A DNA stretch of 64,000 nucleotides from Azorinus chamasolen (GCA_963576725.1 OY755246.1:72327967-72391966), one strand, 5' to 3'. Positions 45,412-56,569 are shown, numbered from the stretch's first letter. Numbers and translations are program-made. The notes: generated from the letters alone by a model not told the origin.

Positions 45412-45733
45412 TACAGTTGAACTTCGATATCTCAAACTCGGATAAGTCGAACTTTGGGATAACTCAAACAAAAACTTTAGTCCTTCCAAAACGTACAATA
45501 CAGAATTGCTCTAAAATGTAACACTACAGATATCTAGAACCACATGTGACAGCTTAATACAGGTTTAAAGTAATGCTGAAAGCTCCTACAGGAGCTTTCA
45601 GCATTACTTTAGACCTGTATTAAGCTGTGGCATTGAAAAATCATTCAGATTAGAAATCGGATGAGTCAAACTCCTGTTATCTCGAACTAATTTGTACGGT
45701 CTCTTGAAGTTGAGTTATCGAAGTTCAACTGTA
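45412..45733. mobile_element. TA-flanked TIR element with nested palindrome
   Basis: The ends TACAGTTGAACTTCGATATC and ATCGAAGTTCAACTGTA are inverted, with TA at both sides. In the centre (45550-45628) lies a second palindrome whose arms run from CAGCTTAATACAGG to CTGTATTAAGCTG. Its apex AAGCTCCTACAGGAGCTT has nearly perfect ~39-bp arms. The inner palindrome looks like a J-type foldback inserted in the older element. Confidence 0.8.
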
Positions 45734-45837
45734 CAGGAAAAAGGTTCTGAGGAATAAATCTTTAAAATGCAAAAAAAAAGACAGAGAAATCTTGTTGTTA
45801 AACTTAAACGTGAGTCTATGCATGTATACTTTCAGGA

Positions 45838-46038
45838 AAGGTGTGGTGGAGGCCCAAAATCCAAACATTTCTGGCCCACGATCAAGTAAAGCTGTTCAGA
45901 AGTCGATGGGAAAAGAGTCCTAATGAGAATGATTCTCTTGTGTCTGATCAGAATAATGTATGCAACTTACTCAATGATTTTTATGTCAACATAGCAAACA
46001 GTATAGGCATAAATAGTGTATTAACACTGAATTGTTAA
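45838..46038 (+). pseudogene. Non-LTR retrotransposon ORF2 fragment upstream of RT
   Basis: A 65-residue open frame contains KVWWRPKIQTFLAH and NENDSLVSDQNNVCNLLNDF, then YVNIANSIGI. This matches the linker between endonuclease and RT in Jockey/CR1-type LINEs (xFWxxIKPFLS...LxxDxxxVxxxxNxxFxNIA). It ends in a stop and neither flank continues the ORF. Confidence 0.55.
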
Positions 46039-46601
46039 CTGTAGCAATGATCACATGTTAAACTGTAGAATGTGGAGTTGGTAGATGAAAAACTGCTCCG
46101 ATAGTATTTTATATGTTTATTATGTGTCCTGAAATTCCAGTGTGTAATGTATAACAGTGGTAATCCACAAACAATAGAATGATAAGTCCAAATGCAAAAA
46201 CAAGTAACTATATGAAAGAAAATTAATTTGGTCAGGATATCCTGAATACTAGAAATCTAGCACGGCCTAAACACGTATTGCTTTGTCTAACTCTAAATTC
46301 AAACTCCCTGCAGAAAGGGACCAGGGGACGCCTCTTAATATATCACGTGACTTTTTGACAGATGAATTGTACACAAAGGATCGGATATTAGCCAGCTTAT
46401 TTTGATTCTTATTGCATCTTAATGGATGAAATCTTACGTAATAGCTATCACCCACCGTCGGTATATGATTGTATCTGGCTCTCTAAGTTACATTTATCAC
46501 ATAAGATAATGATCTGGTGAACAACTGTAAATAGAGGAATATTTAGCGGTCTAACAATAGCTCAGCACAAATTGATGACCAGCATCCAAGTATAGTACCC
46601 A
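46039..46601. other. Nothing recognised
   Basis: No gene or repeat family recognised in these ~560 bases. Confidence 0.4.
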
Positions 46602-46847
46602 TAAACAAGAGGGCCATGATGGCCCTGATATCGCTCACCAGACAATCAGGAGAAGATTTTCAAAGTTTTTACTATATATGTATGTTTCTATTGAAAACTG
46701 GCCATCCCTGGGGTGGGGCCAATTTTGACCCCAGGGACATAATTTATAACTTTTGTAGAGGACCTGAACATGATACTATGTGCCAAATATGAAAGCTGAG
46801 AACCTTCCAGTTTCAGGAGAGGATTTTCAATGTTTTTAACTATACCG
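46602..46847 (+). mobile_element. Family A element A10, 3'-truncated
   Basis: The 5' cap AACAAGAGGGCCATGATGGC and ATCGCTCACCAGACAATCAG is followed by one and a half units. It breaks off where the 46849 TIR element begins. Confidence 0.78.
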
Positions 46848-46848
46848 T

Positions 46849-47541
46849 ATATCGGGTATTTTGGGCGCTGGAAATATGGCTAAATTTGAAGAGCTTCACA
46901 AAACCCCTAATTTTTAAACAGTCAAATTTACCAATGGAGTCATCAATCTTAATCTGTGTTATCAATGCACATTAATATGACGTTACGCCCGATGTACTGG
47001 TATACCTATAGAACTTAACCGCACGCTTTTTACATGGAAAATGGCGAATGGAAACATGTCGATGCTCCGTTTCTAGTGACCAAATAATTAAATGTCCTAA
47101 CAAAGAAGTATCAAAAGTAATGGAACTTCAACCAACTCCGACTTAGGGTTCTTATCTGAAACTAATAGCCAAAGACCGTTGATTCTTGGTATTTCCATTG
47201 TCCCTGTGTCACAATGGACAATGGCCAAGCAGGGAAGCACTAATAACTTACCTGTTCTAATTAACGCTATAATATGACAATTCATTAGAATTCATAGCTT
47301 CATGACCAGGATTTTAGCCTCAATTTATTGATATTTATTCATGTATAGATGCTGGGTCAAATAAATTTTAAACTTCTTTCTGCATCCAGTCTTTTTAGGA
47401 TACTTGGAATAGTACTGATGGAAAATTTCATTTGTAAAAGTATCCCATTGACTGAGTTTGACAATTGAACATCTCGTCATCACAATTTTGCACAGGTACA
47501 AATGTATTTTGCTTTTTCACAAATACCCCGCATACGGCAAA
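46849..47541. mobile_element. TIR element with ACCGTAT ends
   Basis: TACCGTATATCGGGTATTT at 46850 and AAATACCCCGCATACGGCA near 47520 are inverted copies with a few mismatches, ~690 bp apart. No clear target duplication and no recognised ORF. Superfamily unknown. Confidence 0.6.
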
Positions 47542-48151
47542 CATTTACAAGCTTGCGTAATTCTATCCATCAGATATTGTGGACATTGACCGAGATCTTG
47601 ATTTGACCGAAATTTATTAATTTAGGCCAAGCAATAAAATTTTTGTTTCATATTTTAGGTACCCTGCATTACTTTTTCATCCTAATATATTATCATGCAT
47701 TAACATTAATACATACATATTCATAGAAATACACGTCCAACAAATAGTATTTGAATAATTATAAGTGTTAGCGGACACGTCTCAACATTGTTTCAGTTCA
47801 TCAATTAAGTATAATACTATTTGTTATAAGTGATACAGATGTTATAATATTTCACATTGGTGTCCAATATGAGACATTGTTTCTCATGTAATCACAAAAT
47901 ATGTAAGAAAACATGTGTTTGTTTTTATATATAAGTGTCACCATTCAATTATCATGACATCTGAGCTAGAACTGATCAGGACTGTGATCTATTGTTGTGA
48001 GTTAGAGTTCTGTTAATTATGTTTGATAATTATCAAATAGATATGCAATTCTATAAAATTTAGATGTGCTTTCTTCATTAAAGATGTCCTTGATATTAGG
48101 CTAAGAAGAACACATGCATCAGTAGATCTTCATCATAGATATGATAAAGAA
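47542..48151. other. Nothing recognised
   Basis: AT-rich DNA without a recognised feature. Confidence 0.4.
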
Positions 48152-48282
48152 CTAGAGTGTGTTTGTGAGGCTGTTGGACGTTTCGCTACCCATACTTTTT
48201 CGCTACAGTCATTTCGCTACCGACCGGGAAGACATTTCGCTACCCTGACCATTTCGCTACCTATCGAACTTAATAGGAAAAA

Positions 48283-48519
48283 AAGAAAATGTGTCCATGG
48301 GACACAGATGCCCCCGCTGGCAAACAGGAAGTAGATGAACGACAGACCTGAAAAGGGGAGACACGGTACAACTCACTATGATTATGCTTCAGACCAAATA
48401 TCAAATCATTCCAGCTTACACAAGCCAAGAAATCTTTGACGAAAGATTTTGAGGACGGACGTACGGGACAGACAAGGGTAAAACTTAATGCCCCCATCGC
48501 CTAAAGGCGGGGGCATAAA
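48283..48519 (+). mobile_element. Minimal family C element C4 without array
   Basis: The hairpin GTGTCCATGGGACAC (48291-48305) and the tag ATGCCCCC (48308-48315) open a ~150-bp body. ACGGACGTACGGGACAGAC follows. The terminal hairpin 48488-48515 has arms ATGCCCCC and GGGGGCAT with GCC/GGC inside. It shows that the array is dispensable. Confidence 0.8.
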
Positions 48520-48720
48520 AAACAATATTGTTGCGGCGGTGATTAGTGATTTGAGAGTCAAATTTATTAACATATAATAAATATTTATATTCCGATATAT
48601 AGGAGCCGTCTGATCAGTCTGCTCTGTTTGCTAATATAATCTGATTCTTTACTTTCTAAAATGGCTACAATGTTCCACCTTCCATATTTCATTATATGTT
48701 CCGGTTCTATTCTTATTAAA

Positions 48721-48915
48721 TGCGGTTTGGATCCAGATGATCTCACACAATTATAATGTGTAAACAGTCAAATGAGTTTAGGATACTACACATGGAATGT
48801 ACAGGCCTATATAATTGTTAGTTTGTGATTACGTTGAACATATTTCCGAACAGCTGTATCTTATATACATGTACTAATATACTGTGGACGTTTCATTCTG
48901 ATCCAAACTGTTTGC
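48721..48915. repeat. K foldback, diverged
   Basis: ATGCGGTTTGGATCCAGATG on the left and CATTCTGATCCAAACTGTTT on the right face each other ~190 bp apart. Confidence 0.6.
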
Positions 48916-49403
48916 CTATGCTGCTACGCTATCTTTTTTAATCTATTTAAATCTTTTTTAAAACTATTATCGTCCAAATCAATGAAATCTGTGAATAATT
49001 ATATTTAATTGGGTGACAGTCAAGGTTAGTGCAGGGTAGCGAAATGACTTCCCATAAGGGTGCGAAATGACTGTAGCGAAATGGTCAGGGTAGCGAAATG
49101 GTCAGGGTAGCAAAACGCTGTGTAGCGAAACGTCCGTAAATCGTTTGTGAAACACTTATGCCCCGACCTTTGACCCTGAAGGATGACCTTGACCTTTGAC
49201 CCATGGACCTGGGAGATGAATGTGACACATTGTCTTTGTATGGTGTGCATTTGTGCCAGGTTATTTTGAAATCCATTCACAGATAAAAAAAGTTATAGAT
49301 GGGACACAAAATTTGGGACAGACGGATGGAAGGACAGATGGACGGACTGACAGATGGAAGGACGGACAATGTGATTACTATATGCCCGCCGTTGGGGGCA
49401 TAA

Positions 49404-49686
49404 AAATATGCATATATATTAGGCGTAAAAAAAAAAGTTTGTTTCTGGTTACCCGACCAACAGTCCATTTTACCCCCGACTCATAAGCACTGCAGTATGC
49501 ATATTTGTTTTGATTTATGAACTAAGTCACAGATATTGTCTGGTAGTGTTTCGTAGTACAGACTGAGAAGAGTAAATATTTAATACTTGAGTATAGAATT
49601 TAAGAATTTTATAACCTCTGGGTTGTGTTTTTGAAGTTTCTTGTATATTCAAGTTTTTCTTTATACTTTTATATTTCTCTTAACAG
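49404..49686. other. Nothing recognised
   Basis: Only AAGTTTGTTTCTGGTTACCC at about 49435, which recurs inverted near 58510, suggests a repeat fragment. A splice-acceptor-like TTTCTCTTAACAG ends at 49686. Confidence 0.4.
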
Positions 49687-51559
49687 GTCATAACAAATGC
49701 ATTGTGGTACCTTACCAATCAGCACGAATGAATGAATGAATGGTGTTTTACGGCCCATCGACACTGATGGTCATATAGAGCCGAATAAATAATGTAAATA
49801 AAACTATATGATGAAATCAGCACGAAACCATCCATAAAGCAGCAAAACAGTTCAAGGATGTATCCCCTGTTCCACCAGCATTCGACAAGTTCCAGGGACA
49901 TAATGACTTTAAAAGGAAGAAGCTAAAGAGCAAACCCCTCTGTAGTGTCAGTGTCAGTGTCAGTCACATGCAGATGCAGGACTATAATGGAAGACATTGC
50001 TATAGATTATAGGGCCAAATCAACCTTTGTACATGAGAACTATGAGCTGTTTGATTCTGCTCTATCACAGTCTGACTCCTTGAAACCTGTTATATTTGAT
50101 GAAAATGTCCATTTGCCTAAACCCTTTGATAATCCTACACAAAAACATTGTTTTTTCAGAAACTTCAGCTTTCGGTACCCATTGATTTGTTTTCATACTG
50201 CCCAGGAGGAGGCATACCGGTATGTATGATTTACTTTGCAGCTAAAGTATATGAAAGCAGAACAGAGATTGATGTTCAAGTTCAGCCTCTACGAGTGATG
50301 GCCCAAATCCATGACAGACTTCCTGAGTATCACACCCGTGCTCAAAAGAGGTACTTTAAGCAAAAGCTGAATCTAATAGCTTAGGTTAAACCTGCAGTTG
50401 TTGACTTTATCTATAAAGAACTTGCATTGGAGGCTTTAGCTGCTGCCAATACAGTACACAGCAGCGTCTGGGGATGATTTCCTTGGGGGAAACTGGACTT
50501 GTAGCAGATCTTGGTGAACTGAACCCTGTCAGACCCAGTGGTACGTATGACCCTTTTTTCGAGAAATTGCAGGAAAAGGTTTAAGCAATTACAGCAGCTG
50601 ATGACAGGCGACAAGGCACAGCTCATCTGAGTTCTTGGATCTCTCTGGATGATCTTATTTCAGAGACTGCTAGTGTCTGTCCTGAAGGAACGTTGGTTCC
50701 CTCAAAGAGTTTAGTCCGCCTTCAGTTTACCCCACGTAATGCATACACTGGTGTGGTAAGAAAGTTATTGCCCCTGTTTCCGAAACACTGGTAGCATGTG
50801 ACCATGATATGTCAAAATCCAGCCTTTGCCCTTCTGTATATTTGGGAATGTGAAACTCCAGATGTAGTTGATGGCTCATTTGTGAGGGGACAAGTTAACA
50901 TAGCAGTAAATGACTCCGTGCTGCAAGTTTCTTCTCCATTTCGCCATGCAGTTGCTATTTGCAACATACTGGGCCAGAAGTCAGACTTGCCAACCATTCT
51001 GATGAAGTTCTCGGACAGAGGAACCAACCAGAGGAACACCCTTGAAGCAGTGAAATGTGCAACAATATGTATATTCAAAGAACTGAACTTAGACATGGTA
51101 ATTCTAGCAAGATGTGCTCCCGGTCACAGCTGGGTAAATCCTGCAGAAAGAGTTATGAGTATTCTAAATTTGGGGTTGCAGAACAGTGCATTAGAAAGAG
51201 AATCTGAGGGCAATGACAATGAAGGATGTTCCTTTCAGAACAATTAGCCCTGTCGAAGCTGCAGAGATTGACCTGCTACAGCACCATCTTAGGGAGTTGT
51301 TTCTAGATCTAGATCTCACAAAACTCCAGAAAGTTCACACCAGGAAGGTGGACTCGTATCAGATGTGGTTGGAAAAACACTGTAGACAGCGGCAATATAA
51401 TTCCCAAGTTAGGAAATGTGAAGACCTTGAATGTTGCCTTCCAACCACTGTGCCCAGAGAAATCCTCAGCTGGCTTCCTGATCCTGTTTTAGATGGTACG
51501 TCGGACCATTACAAGGCATACAATGAAGTCAAAGATATTGACACCACAGAGATTGATTG
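49687..51559 (+). pseudogene. Broken transposase-like gene (DDE-type motifs)
   Basis: A long but disrupted reading frame on the + strand. It begins VITNALWYLTNQHE, is interrupted by a SINE-like insertion, and continues TIHKAAKQFKDVSPVPPAFD. Later parts include YELFDSALSQSDSLKPVIF, KPAVVDFIYKELALEALAAA and SLVRLQFTPRNAYTGVV. Near the end come KFSDRGTNQRNTLEAVKCAT and APGHSWVNPAERVMSILNLG. SDRGT...RN and NPAERVMS resemble the D and E motifs of RNase H-fold (DDE) transposases. The tail has CLPTTVPREILSWLPDPVLD. I recall similar unnamed proteins in molluscs and cnidarians. Damage is at least three frameshifts (near 49950, 50215 and 51225) and in-frame stops near 50582 and 50791. It is dead in this copy. 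Confidence 0.6.
49717..49826 (-). mobile_element. SINE-like insertion with 12-bp TSD inside the pseudogene
   Basis: AATCAGCACGAA occurs at 49717-49728 and 49815-49826. The 86 bases between hold (GAAT)n, GGTGTTTTACGGCCCATCGA and ATGGTCATATAGAGCC. Read on the minus strand this gives a body ending in an (ATTC)n tail, as in mollusc SINEs, and is 5'-truncated. Removing the insert and one TSD copy keeps the host frame open. Confidence 0.78.
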
Positions 51560-51664
51560 ATAGGCCGTCTTATCAGAAGCCTATGAGCCTGTTTTTACAA
51601 AGGCATTAAAAAGCATTTTTTAGGGAAAGTTTGATCTACTTCAAACACTATATAATCTTGAAGG

Positions 51665-51923
51665 TTAACCCTTTCCTCCATGAATGTTTTAGTATGTGAA
51701 AATTCATCCTCTATAAATTTATCATCTTGTAAAATTTTATTTTTGAGCAAAAGGAAAGAAATTTTATTACAGAAGTCTATATTAAAGTAATATCCTAGAT
51801 TATTAAAGTTTCTAAGCAAATAGAGTAGACCCTGATCAGGCAACTCCTACAGGAGCTGCCGGATCTGGGTCTACTCTTGTTTACAAAGGTATTAAAATGT
51901 GTATCTATGGAGGAAAGGGTTAA
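51665..51923. repeat. Full-length K foldback
   Basis: The outer arms TTAACCCTTTCCTCCATGAA and ATGGAGGAAAGGGTTAA enclose an inner hairpin at 51823-51876. The inner hairpin has GAGTAGACCCTGATCAGGCA, the apex ACTCCTACAGGAGCT and GATCTGGGTCTACTC. It is one of the best preserved copies. Confidence 0.85.
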
Positions 51924-52168
51924 CATAAACAGCTACATCCTAGTCATTTATTATTATTGTTTTGGTTTGTTTCTACATGTTGAACTGTTGTTTTGAATTT
52001 TTGACAAAACATTTAGACAAAATGTTTTTTAATATGTTTCGTGAATGAATATCCTCTATTGTCATACTAGTTTTTCAGGGATATATATTTTGAAGCTCAC
52101 AAGTTGTTGTATTTTGAACGCACTTGAGCTGTTTGTAAACTCTTTTCTTCATACAGACACATTTTTTG

Positions 52169-52350
52169 CACATTTTGCAAACAGAGAGGACCCAGATCTG
52201 ACAGCTCCTAGGGTATAATATGTCTGTTAATTTTATTATATAGACAAGATCCTGAAGAATTTATATGAATGAAACTTTTCAATATTGATACTCCTACGGA
52301 AGGCTACATGTTTCTTCTGTTAACCCTTTCCCTGCAAACAAGAGTAGACC
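52169..52350. repeat. K foldback fragments
   Basis: GCAAACAGAGAGGACCCAGA with AGCTCCTAGGG (52178-52213) and TTAACCCTTTCCCTGCAAAC with AGAGTAGACC (52320-52350). Both are half elements. Confidence 0.6.
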
Positions 52351-52475
52351 AAGATGAGGTAGCGTCTGTAGACTTTTCTCTACAATTTATAACAATTAAA
52401 ATATTGTTTCACGCATCAATATGCAAACTATATCTAATTATATATGCATCATATGTGAAGTTTTAAAACAAGAGG

Positions 52476-52512
52476 GCCATTGGCCCTATATCGCTCACCT
52501 GAGTTACAGTAA
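52476..52512 (+). mobile_element. Family A-type 5' cap, solo
   Basis: AACAAGAGGGCCATTGGCCC then TATATCGCTCACCTGAG. No array or 3' cap follows. Confidence 0.65.
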
Positions 52513-52841
52513 TATATTGACATTTTTCAGTGGACAACATTTCTAGCAGATGAAAGAAGCTTAGTCCACTGCTTTCACCCTTTCACTGCTGAATAAACTT
52601 GAACTGGATTCAGATCTAATACCAAGTGACTGGTTGACCAAGATCTAAACTGTTTACAACTTGTGCCATTTTTGCCTTAGCTCAAAATGCCTAAAACTGG
52701 TCTTTGAGAAATTCAAATGACGTCAATAAAGCTATGCAATTATACCTTGATCCAGGTATATAGGCAAATAAAGTGCTAGGCAGTACATAATGCCAGTTTT
52801 TGTGTGAAACGACCAATAAAAATATCTTTAAAAATCTTCTA

Positions 52842-53192
52842 ACCCTTTCCCTCATATAAAGCTGTTTTCACGCATTAGCAAACAGAGTAGACCCAGATCA
52901 AACGACACCTATGGAATATAGATCTGATTCTACAGTTTTTATCAAAGCAAAAACTTCTCTTCACAAAAATAATGTGTTTTACGCATTAAAAATAAGAGTA
53001 GACTAGATTAGACGGCTGCTATAGAAGCTGTCTGATCAGGGTCTGCTCTGTTTGCATTTGACAAGATATAGATTTGATTTTACAGGTTTTATCAAAGCTA
53101 AAACTTCTCTTTATGGAAATAATTTTTTACGCATTAGCAAACAGAGTAGTCCCAGATAATTTTTTGTCAAAGCAAACAGGTAAGGGGTTAAT
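52842..53192. repeat. K foldback cluster
   Basis: Three GCAAACAGAGTAGACCCAGA-type motifs (52870, 52990 degenerate, 53130) lie in this stretch. A hairpin with apex GGCTGCTATAGAAGCTG sits at about 53020. The outer ends are TAACCCTTTCCC and AAGGGGTTAA. A ~118-150-bp block with TTATCAAAGCAAAAACTTCT is duplicated inside. Confidence 0.65.
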
Positions 53193-53950
53193 AGGTGTTT
53201 AGAAATAATTCTAGCTCTAGGTGTGAATATCTGATGATAAGTCAATTAAAAGGGTCATTAGTTTTTTTAACAATTGAAATAGAGAAGAGTTACTAATTTT
53301 TTGAGTAACATTAATTATTGATCGACAATAATTTTGATTAACTTAAAGACATTATTTTTTTTAAAAATCAAATTAAAACAAATACAATTAGTAGCAAGGA
53401 GAAAAGACATTATTAAACACCTAAATTTCAACTAAATGCAATTAAACAAGAGTTGCATAATAAAATTTGTTAGAATAAATGATCATAATGAAACTATTTT
53501 TTTCCAATCACATAAATTAACTGCAGAAACAAACATAACATTGTGCAAAGACCTGTGAAACTAAAATGTTAACGGTTTATTCCAATGTCTCCCACATTTT
53601 GGTTGACAAAATTCCAATAAGTCCCACAATCAAGCCAGACAGGTAATTCAATGGAGCATGCATTAGACTATAGTCAGTATCAATTGATTGCTTTATAGGT
53701 TGCTTGAACTGGCCTACCTATAGAAAGAGAACAAATATATGCAGAAAACTGATAATTACAGTTAATGACTCAAACAAGATGATGGAAAAAGTTGAGGGTT
53801 GAATGTAATTTAAGTATAACATGTAATTAAGTCAGATTGCTTAATTAATAGACACTTAGTATTGTTTGTAATTGTATAAATCACATAAATCACATAATCA
53901 AAGTCATATTAAAATATTGTCTTTGATGCAATCGAAAAAATAAATTCTAT
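53193..53950. other. Nothing recognised
   Basis: Very AT-rich, with no gene or repeat family recognised. Confidence 0.4.
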
Positions 53951-53954
53951 TAAA

Positions 53955-54345
53955 GTCTGTCTGATCTTGGTCTACTCTGGTAAACTTTGCAAATGCGTGA
54001 AAACCTGTTTATTGACTGTTTCCAGCAGTTTATATCTTAAAATCCGTCTATTCTTGATGAGATGTTGAGTAATGTTATGAAGGAAAAACTATTAAATTCC
54101 GTTAAATTCCATCTGATCTTGGTCTACTGTTTGCAAATGCATGAAAACACGTTTATGTGAAGGAACTTGTTAAATTATGACTGTTTCAAGCAGTTTTGAT
54201 CCCGATGAGATGCTTTGTGAAAGGTTTCAATACATATGTACACGAAATCCTGAACAGTTTGATGTATTTCACATTGCTAACAGTTTGGCTCCAGATCAGA
54301 CACTGCATAAGGTGGTGTGTGATTTGGATTCAAACTGTTTGTTAT
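53955..54345. repeat. K foldback fragments, diverged
   Basis: CTGATCTTGGTCTACT occurs twice (53962 and 54112) with TGCAAATGCRTGAAAAC after each. ACAGTTTGGCTCCAGATCAG and TTGGATTCAAACTGTTT face each other at 54276-54342. Confidence 0.5.
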
Positions 54346-54588
54346 GTATTTAAATTTAAGAAATACCTAATAGTTTCCTTAATATTTAATATTCTAAATA
54401 TGGTAACTAGCATAATGCCTATTTTTTTCCTAAAATGACAATTTTTTAGTTAATTAAAAGTATTAAAATGAATCTATTGTTGGTATTATCTAATTTAAGA
54501 AATACCTATTATTTTCCTAAATATTTAACTCTTTGCACATAATGTGGCGTCTCATGATTCTCATCATAATCATCTTGATTACCTATGC

Positions 54589-54640
54589 AAACAGTGTGGA
54601 TCCAGATGATAATGCAGTGTCTCATCAGGATGCAAACAAG
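54589..54640. repeat. K foldback
   Basis: GCAAACAGTGTGGATCCAGATG facing TCTCATCAGGATGCAAAC, followed by a run of nine G. Confidence 0.65.
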
Positions 54641-54880
54641 GGGGGGGGGCATATGCATGATCATGTTTTCTTAGCTTAGGATTTCCAATATCTCCCACAT
54701 CTAATTTGAGAGACATTGGTAACATCTAGCTGTATAGCACTCACACTATGAGGTTAATAGGTCAACATTCCTTTCCAAATCCCTTTAATGTTTCGTCTGC
54801 AACAAAGAGTTATTGTCATCTGCTTCAATTCTTAAAATAAACTTACTTTCATTTTTTTTCAAAAATATGGTTAAGATGAC

Positions 54881-54944
54881 AAACAGTTTGGATCCTGATG
54901 AGACGCTGCATTATGCAGCCTCTCATCTGGATCCAAACTGTTTG
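54881..54944. repeat. K foldback, well preserved
   Basis: The left arm AAACAGTTTGGATCCTGATG and the right arm CTCATCTGGATCCAAACTGT pair, with GCTGCA/TGCAGC near the apex. Confidence 0.85.
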
Positions 54945-55055
54945 CATAGGTAATCACAGTTTCACCACTAGCATGCAAAGGGTTAAGAGTCATGCATTGA
55001 CCTGGAGAGATTTTACTGCCCAGAGCTATAACCCTTTAACTGCAGAAAAGCCTGT

Positions 55056-55165
55056 TTAACCCTTAATTTCCATCATATAAACTTGTTTTCATGCATCTGC
55101 AAACAGAGTAGACCCAGATAAGGTGGCTCCTATAGGATCAGGGTCTGCTGTTTGCAAATGGAATT
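55056..55165. repeat. K foldback
   Basis: TTAACCCTTAATTTCC, then GCAAACAGAGTAGACCCAGA, GGCTCCTATAGGATCAGGGT and CTGCTGTTTGC. Confidence 0.65.
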
Positions 55166-55378
55166 TGATATATCTGTTTCTATGCCTTCTAAAACAGCTA
55201 CACTGTTCCACCTTCCACATTTTATTATAAGTAGTTACAAATAGAATCACTATTCTGGAAGTACTAGAATTCCAATGCAGTTATCTCCCTTTGTCCATTA
55301 TAGCTATGCTGATGGGACAAGGGAAATAACTGTGAGGAATTTTTTTTAACTAGCTTCCTGATGTTAAAGTAATATAAA

Positions 55379-55942
55379 ACCCCAGGGTGAGGCCATTTTT
55401 GGCCCAGGGGTCATTATTTGAACATACTTGGTAGTGATACATTAGGTGATGCTTCATACCAAATATCTTAGCTCTAGATTATGTGGTTTCAGAAAAAAAA
55501 TTGTTAAAGGTTTCCCTATATAAGTCTATGTAAAAACTACAAGCCCCAGGGCAGGGCCATTTTTAGCCCGGGGGTCATCATTTGAACAAACTTGGTAAAG
55601 GACCATTAGATGATGCTATATCCCAAATATCAAAGCTCTAGAAATTGTGGTTTCAGAGAAGAAGATTTTTAAAGATTTAAAAAAAAAACCTTTAAAAGTA
55701 GTGGGGCGGGGCCATTTTTTGCCCGGGGGTCATGATTTTAACAAACTTGATAGAGGACACCCTAAGGTACATTTCTGTGAAATTTGGTTGAAATCCTCCC
55801 AGTGGTTTAGGAGAAGAAGTCATTTGAAATAAAAGTGAACGGACAGACGGACGGACAGACGGACAGACAGACGGACAGACGGACAGACGGACGACAGGCG
55901 GTCACAATAGCTCACCTTGAGCCTTCGGCTCAGGTGAGCTAA
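55379..55942 (+). mobile_element. Family A' element, 5' cap missing
   Basis: Three diverged units (CAGGGTGAGGCCATTTTTGG, ACCAAATATCTTAGCTCTAG, AAGAAGATTTTTAAAGATTT) are followed by a long ACGGACAGACGGACGGACAG stretch. The terminal hairpin at 55909-55940 has arms AGCTCACCTTGAGCC and GGCTCAGGTGAGCT with loop TTC. Confidence 0.75.
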
Positions 55943-55983
55943 AAATCTAAAACAGGGAAAGGGTTAAGGATGAATATCCATGA

Positions 55984-56150
55984 TGTCATGCAGGGTTTTC
56001 CCTGACCCCCTATTTCTATTGAAATGTCCCTTACATTTTACAAATGACCCTCAAAATTAAGAGGGTCTGTTCTTTACTGTATAGAGAGGGGGTCAAGAGG
56101 ACCCTCAAATTGGACTTTTAGAAGGGGCCAAGGGAAAACCCTGTGTCATG
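55984..56150. mobile_element. CAGGG-ended MITE with 7-bp TSD
   Basis: TGTCATG flanks 55991-56143 on both sides. The ends are CAGGGTTTTCCCTGACCCC and GGGGCCAAGGGAAAACCCTG. CAGGG ends with a 7-8-bp TSD fit a hAT-derived MITE. The inner part also pairs (GAGGGTC and GACCCTC). Confidence 0.8.
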
Positions 56151-56569
56151 GCCTTTTAGAAAATATCAACTGGGTAAGGTTTAAATTGATTCCAAACATG
56201 CATCTAAATTTATATTATGAGTTATTAAATGTTATTAAATCTTTCATTGTGAATTTGTTTCCTGTGTCTAACCTGAACCCCCTGGTCCATTGTCACTATG
56301 GTTGTCTGGCTATTAAATGACAAAAATGGTGATGTGAATACATGTACCACCACCCATGAAGATATGTTAGTACAAGCAGGTTAGCATTGTACAGTGGTGC
56401 TAAATGCCAATAGGTCCATACCATACCACAGGTCAACCTTTTACCTGATGATTATTCATATATAAACTCTGCCTACAATACTATGAATATATATTTAGGT
56501 ATCAGTTCCATTTTTAGCATATAGAATTAAGTTCATAGTAGGAAAAAGTGAAATCTATATGTCATTTTG

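Larger units (their letters stand above)
48161..49150. mobile_element. TIR element with TTTCGCTAC repeats and 8-bp TSD
   Basis: GTTTGTGA at 48161-48168 and 49143-49150 flanks 974 bp. Both ends carry GGACGTTTCGCTAC (inverted at the right as GTAGCGAAACGTCC). Subterminal copies of CATTTCGCTACC and GGTAGCGAAATG recur several times. Inside lies the short capped element C4. An 8-bp TSD suggests a hAT-like or other cut-and-paste element. No ORF recognised. Confidence 0.75.
48152..49403 (+). mobile_element. Family C element C5, 5' hairpin split by a TIR element
   Basis: AACTAGAGTGTGTTTGTGA at the left is the start of a C-type 5' cap. Its hairpin is completed only at 49143 (GTTTGTGAAACAC, then TTATGCCCC). 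One unit follows (GACCTTTGACCCTGAAGGAT, TGACCTTTGACCCATGG), then GACGGATGGAAGGACAGATG. The terminal hairpin ATGCCCGCCGTTGGGGGCAT is at 49382-49401. Confidence 0.75.
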
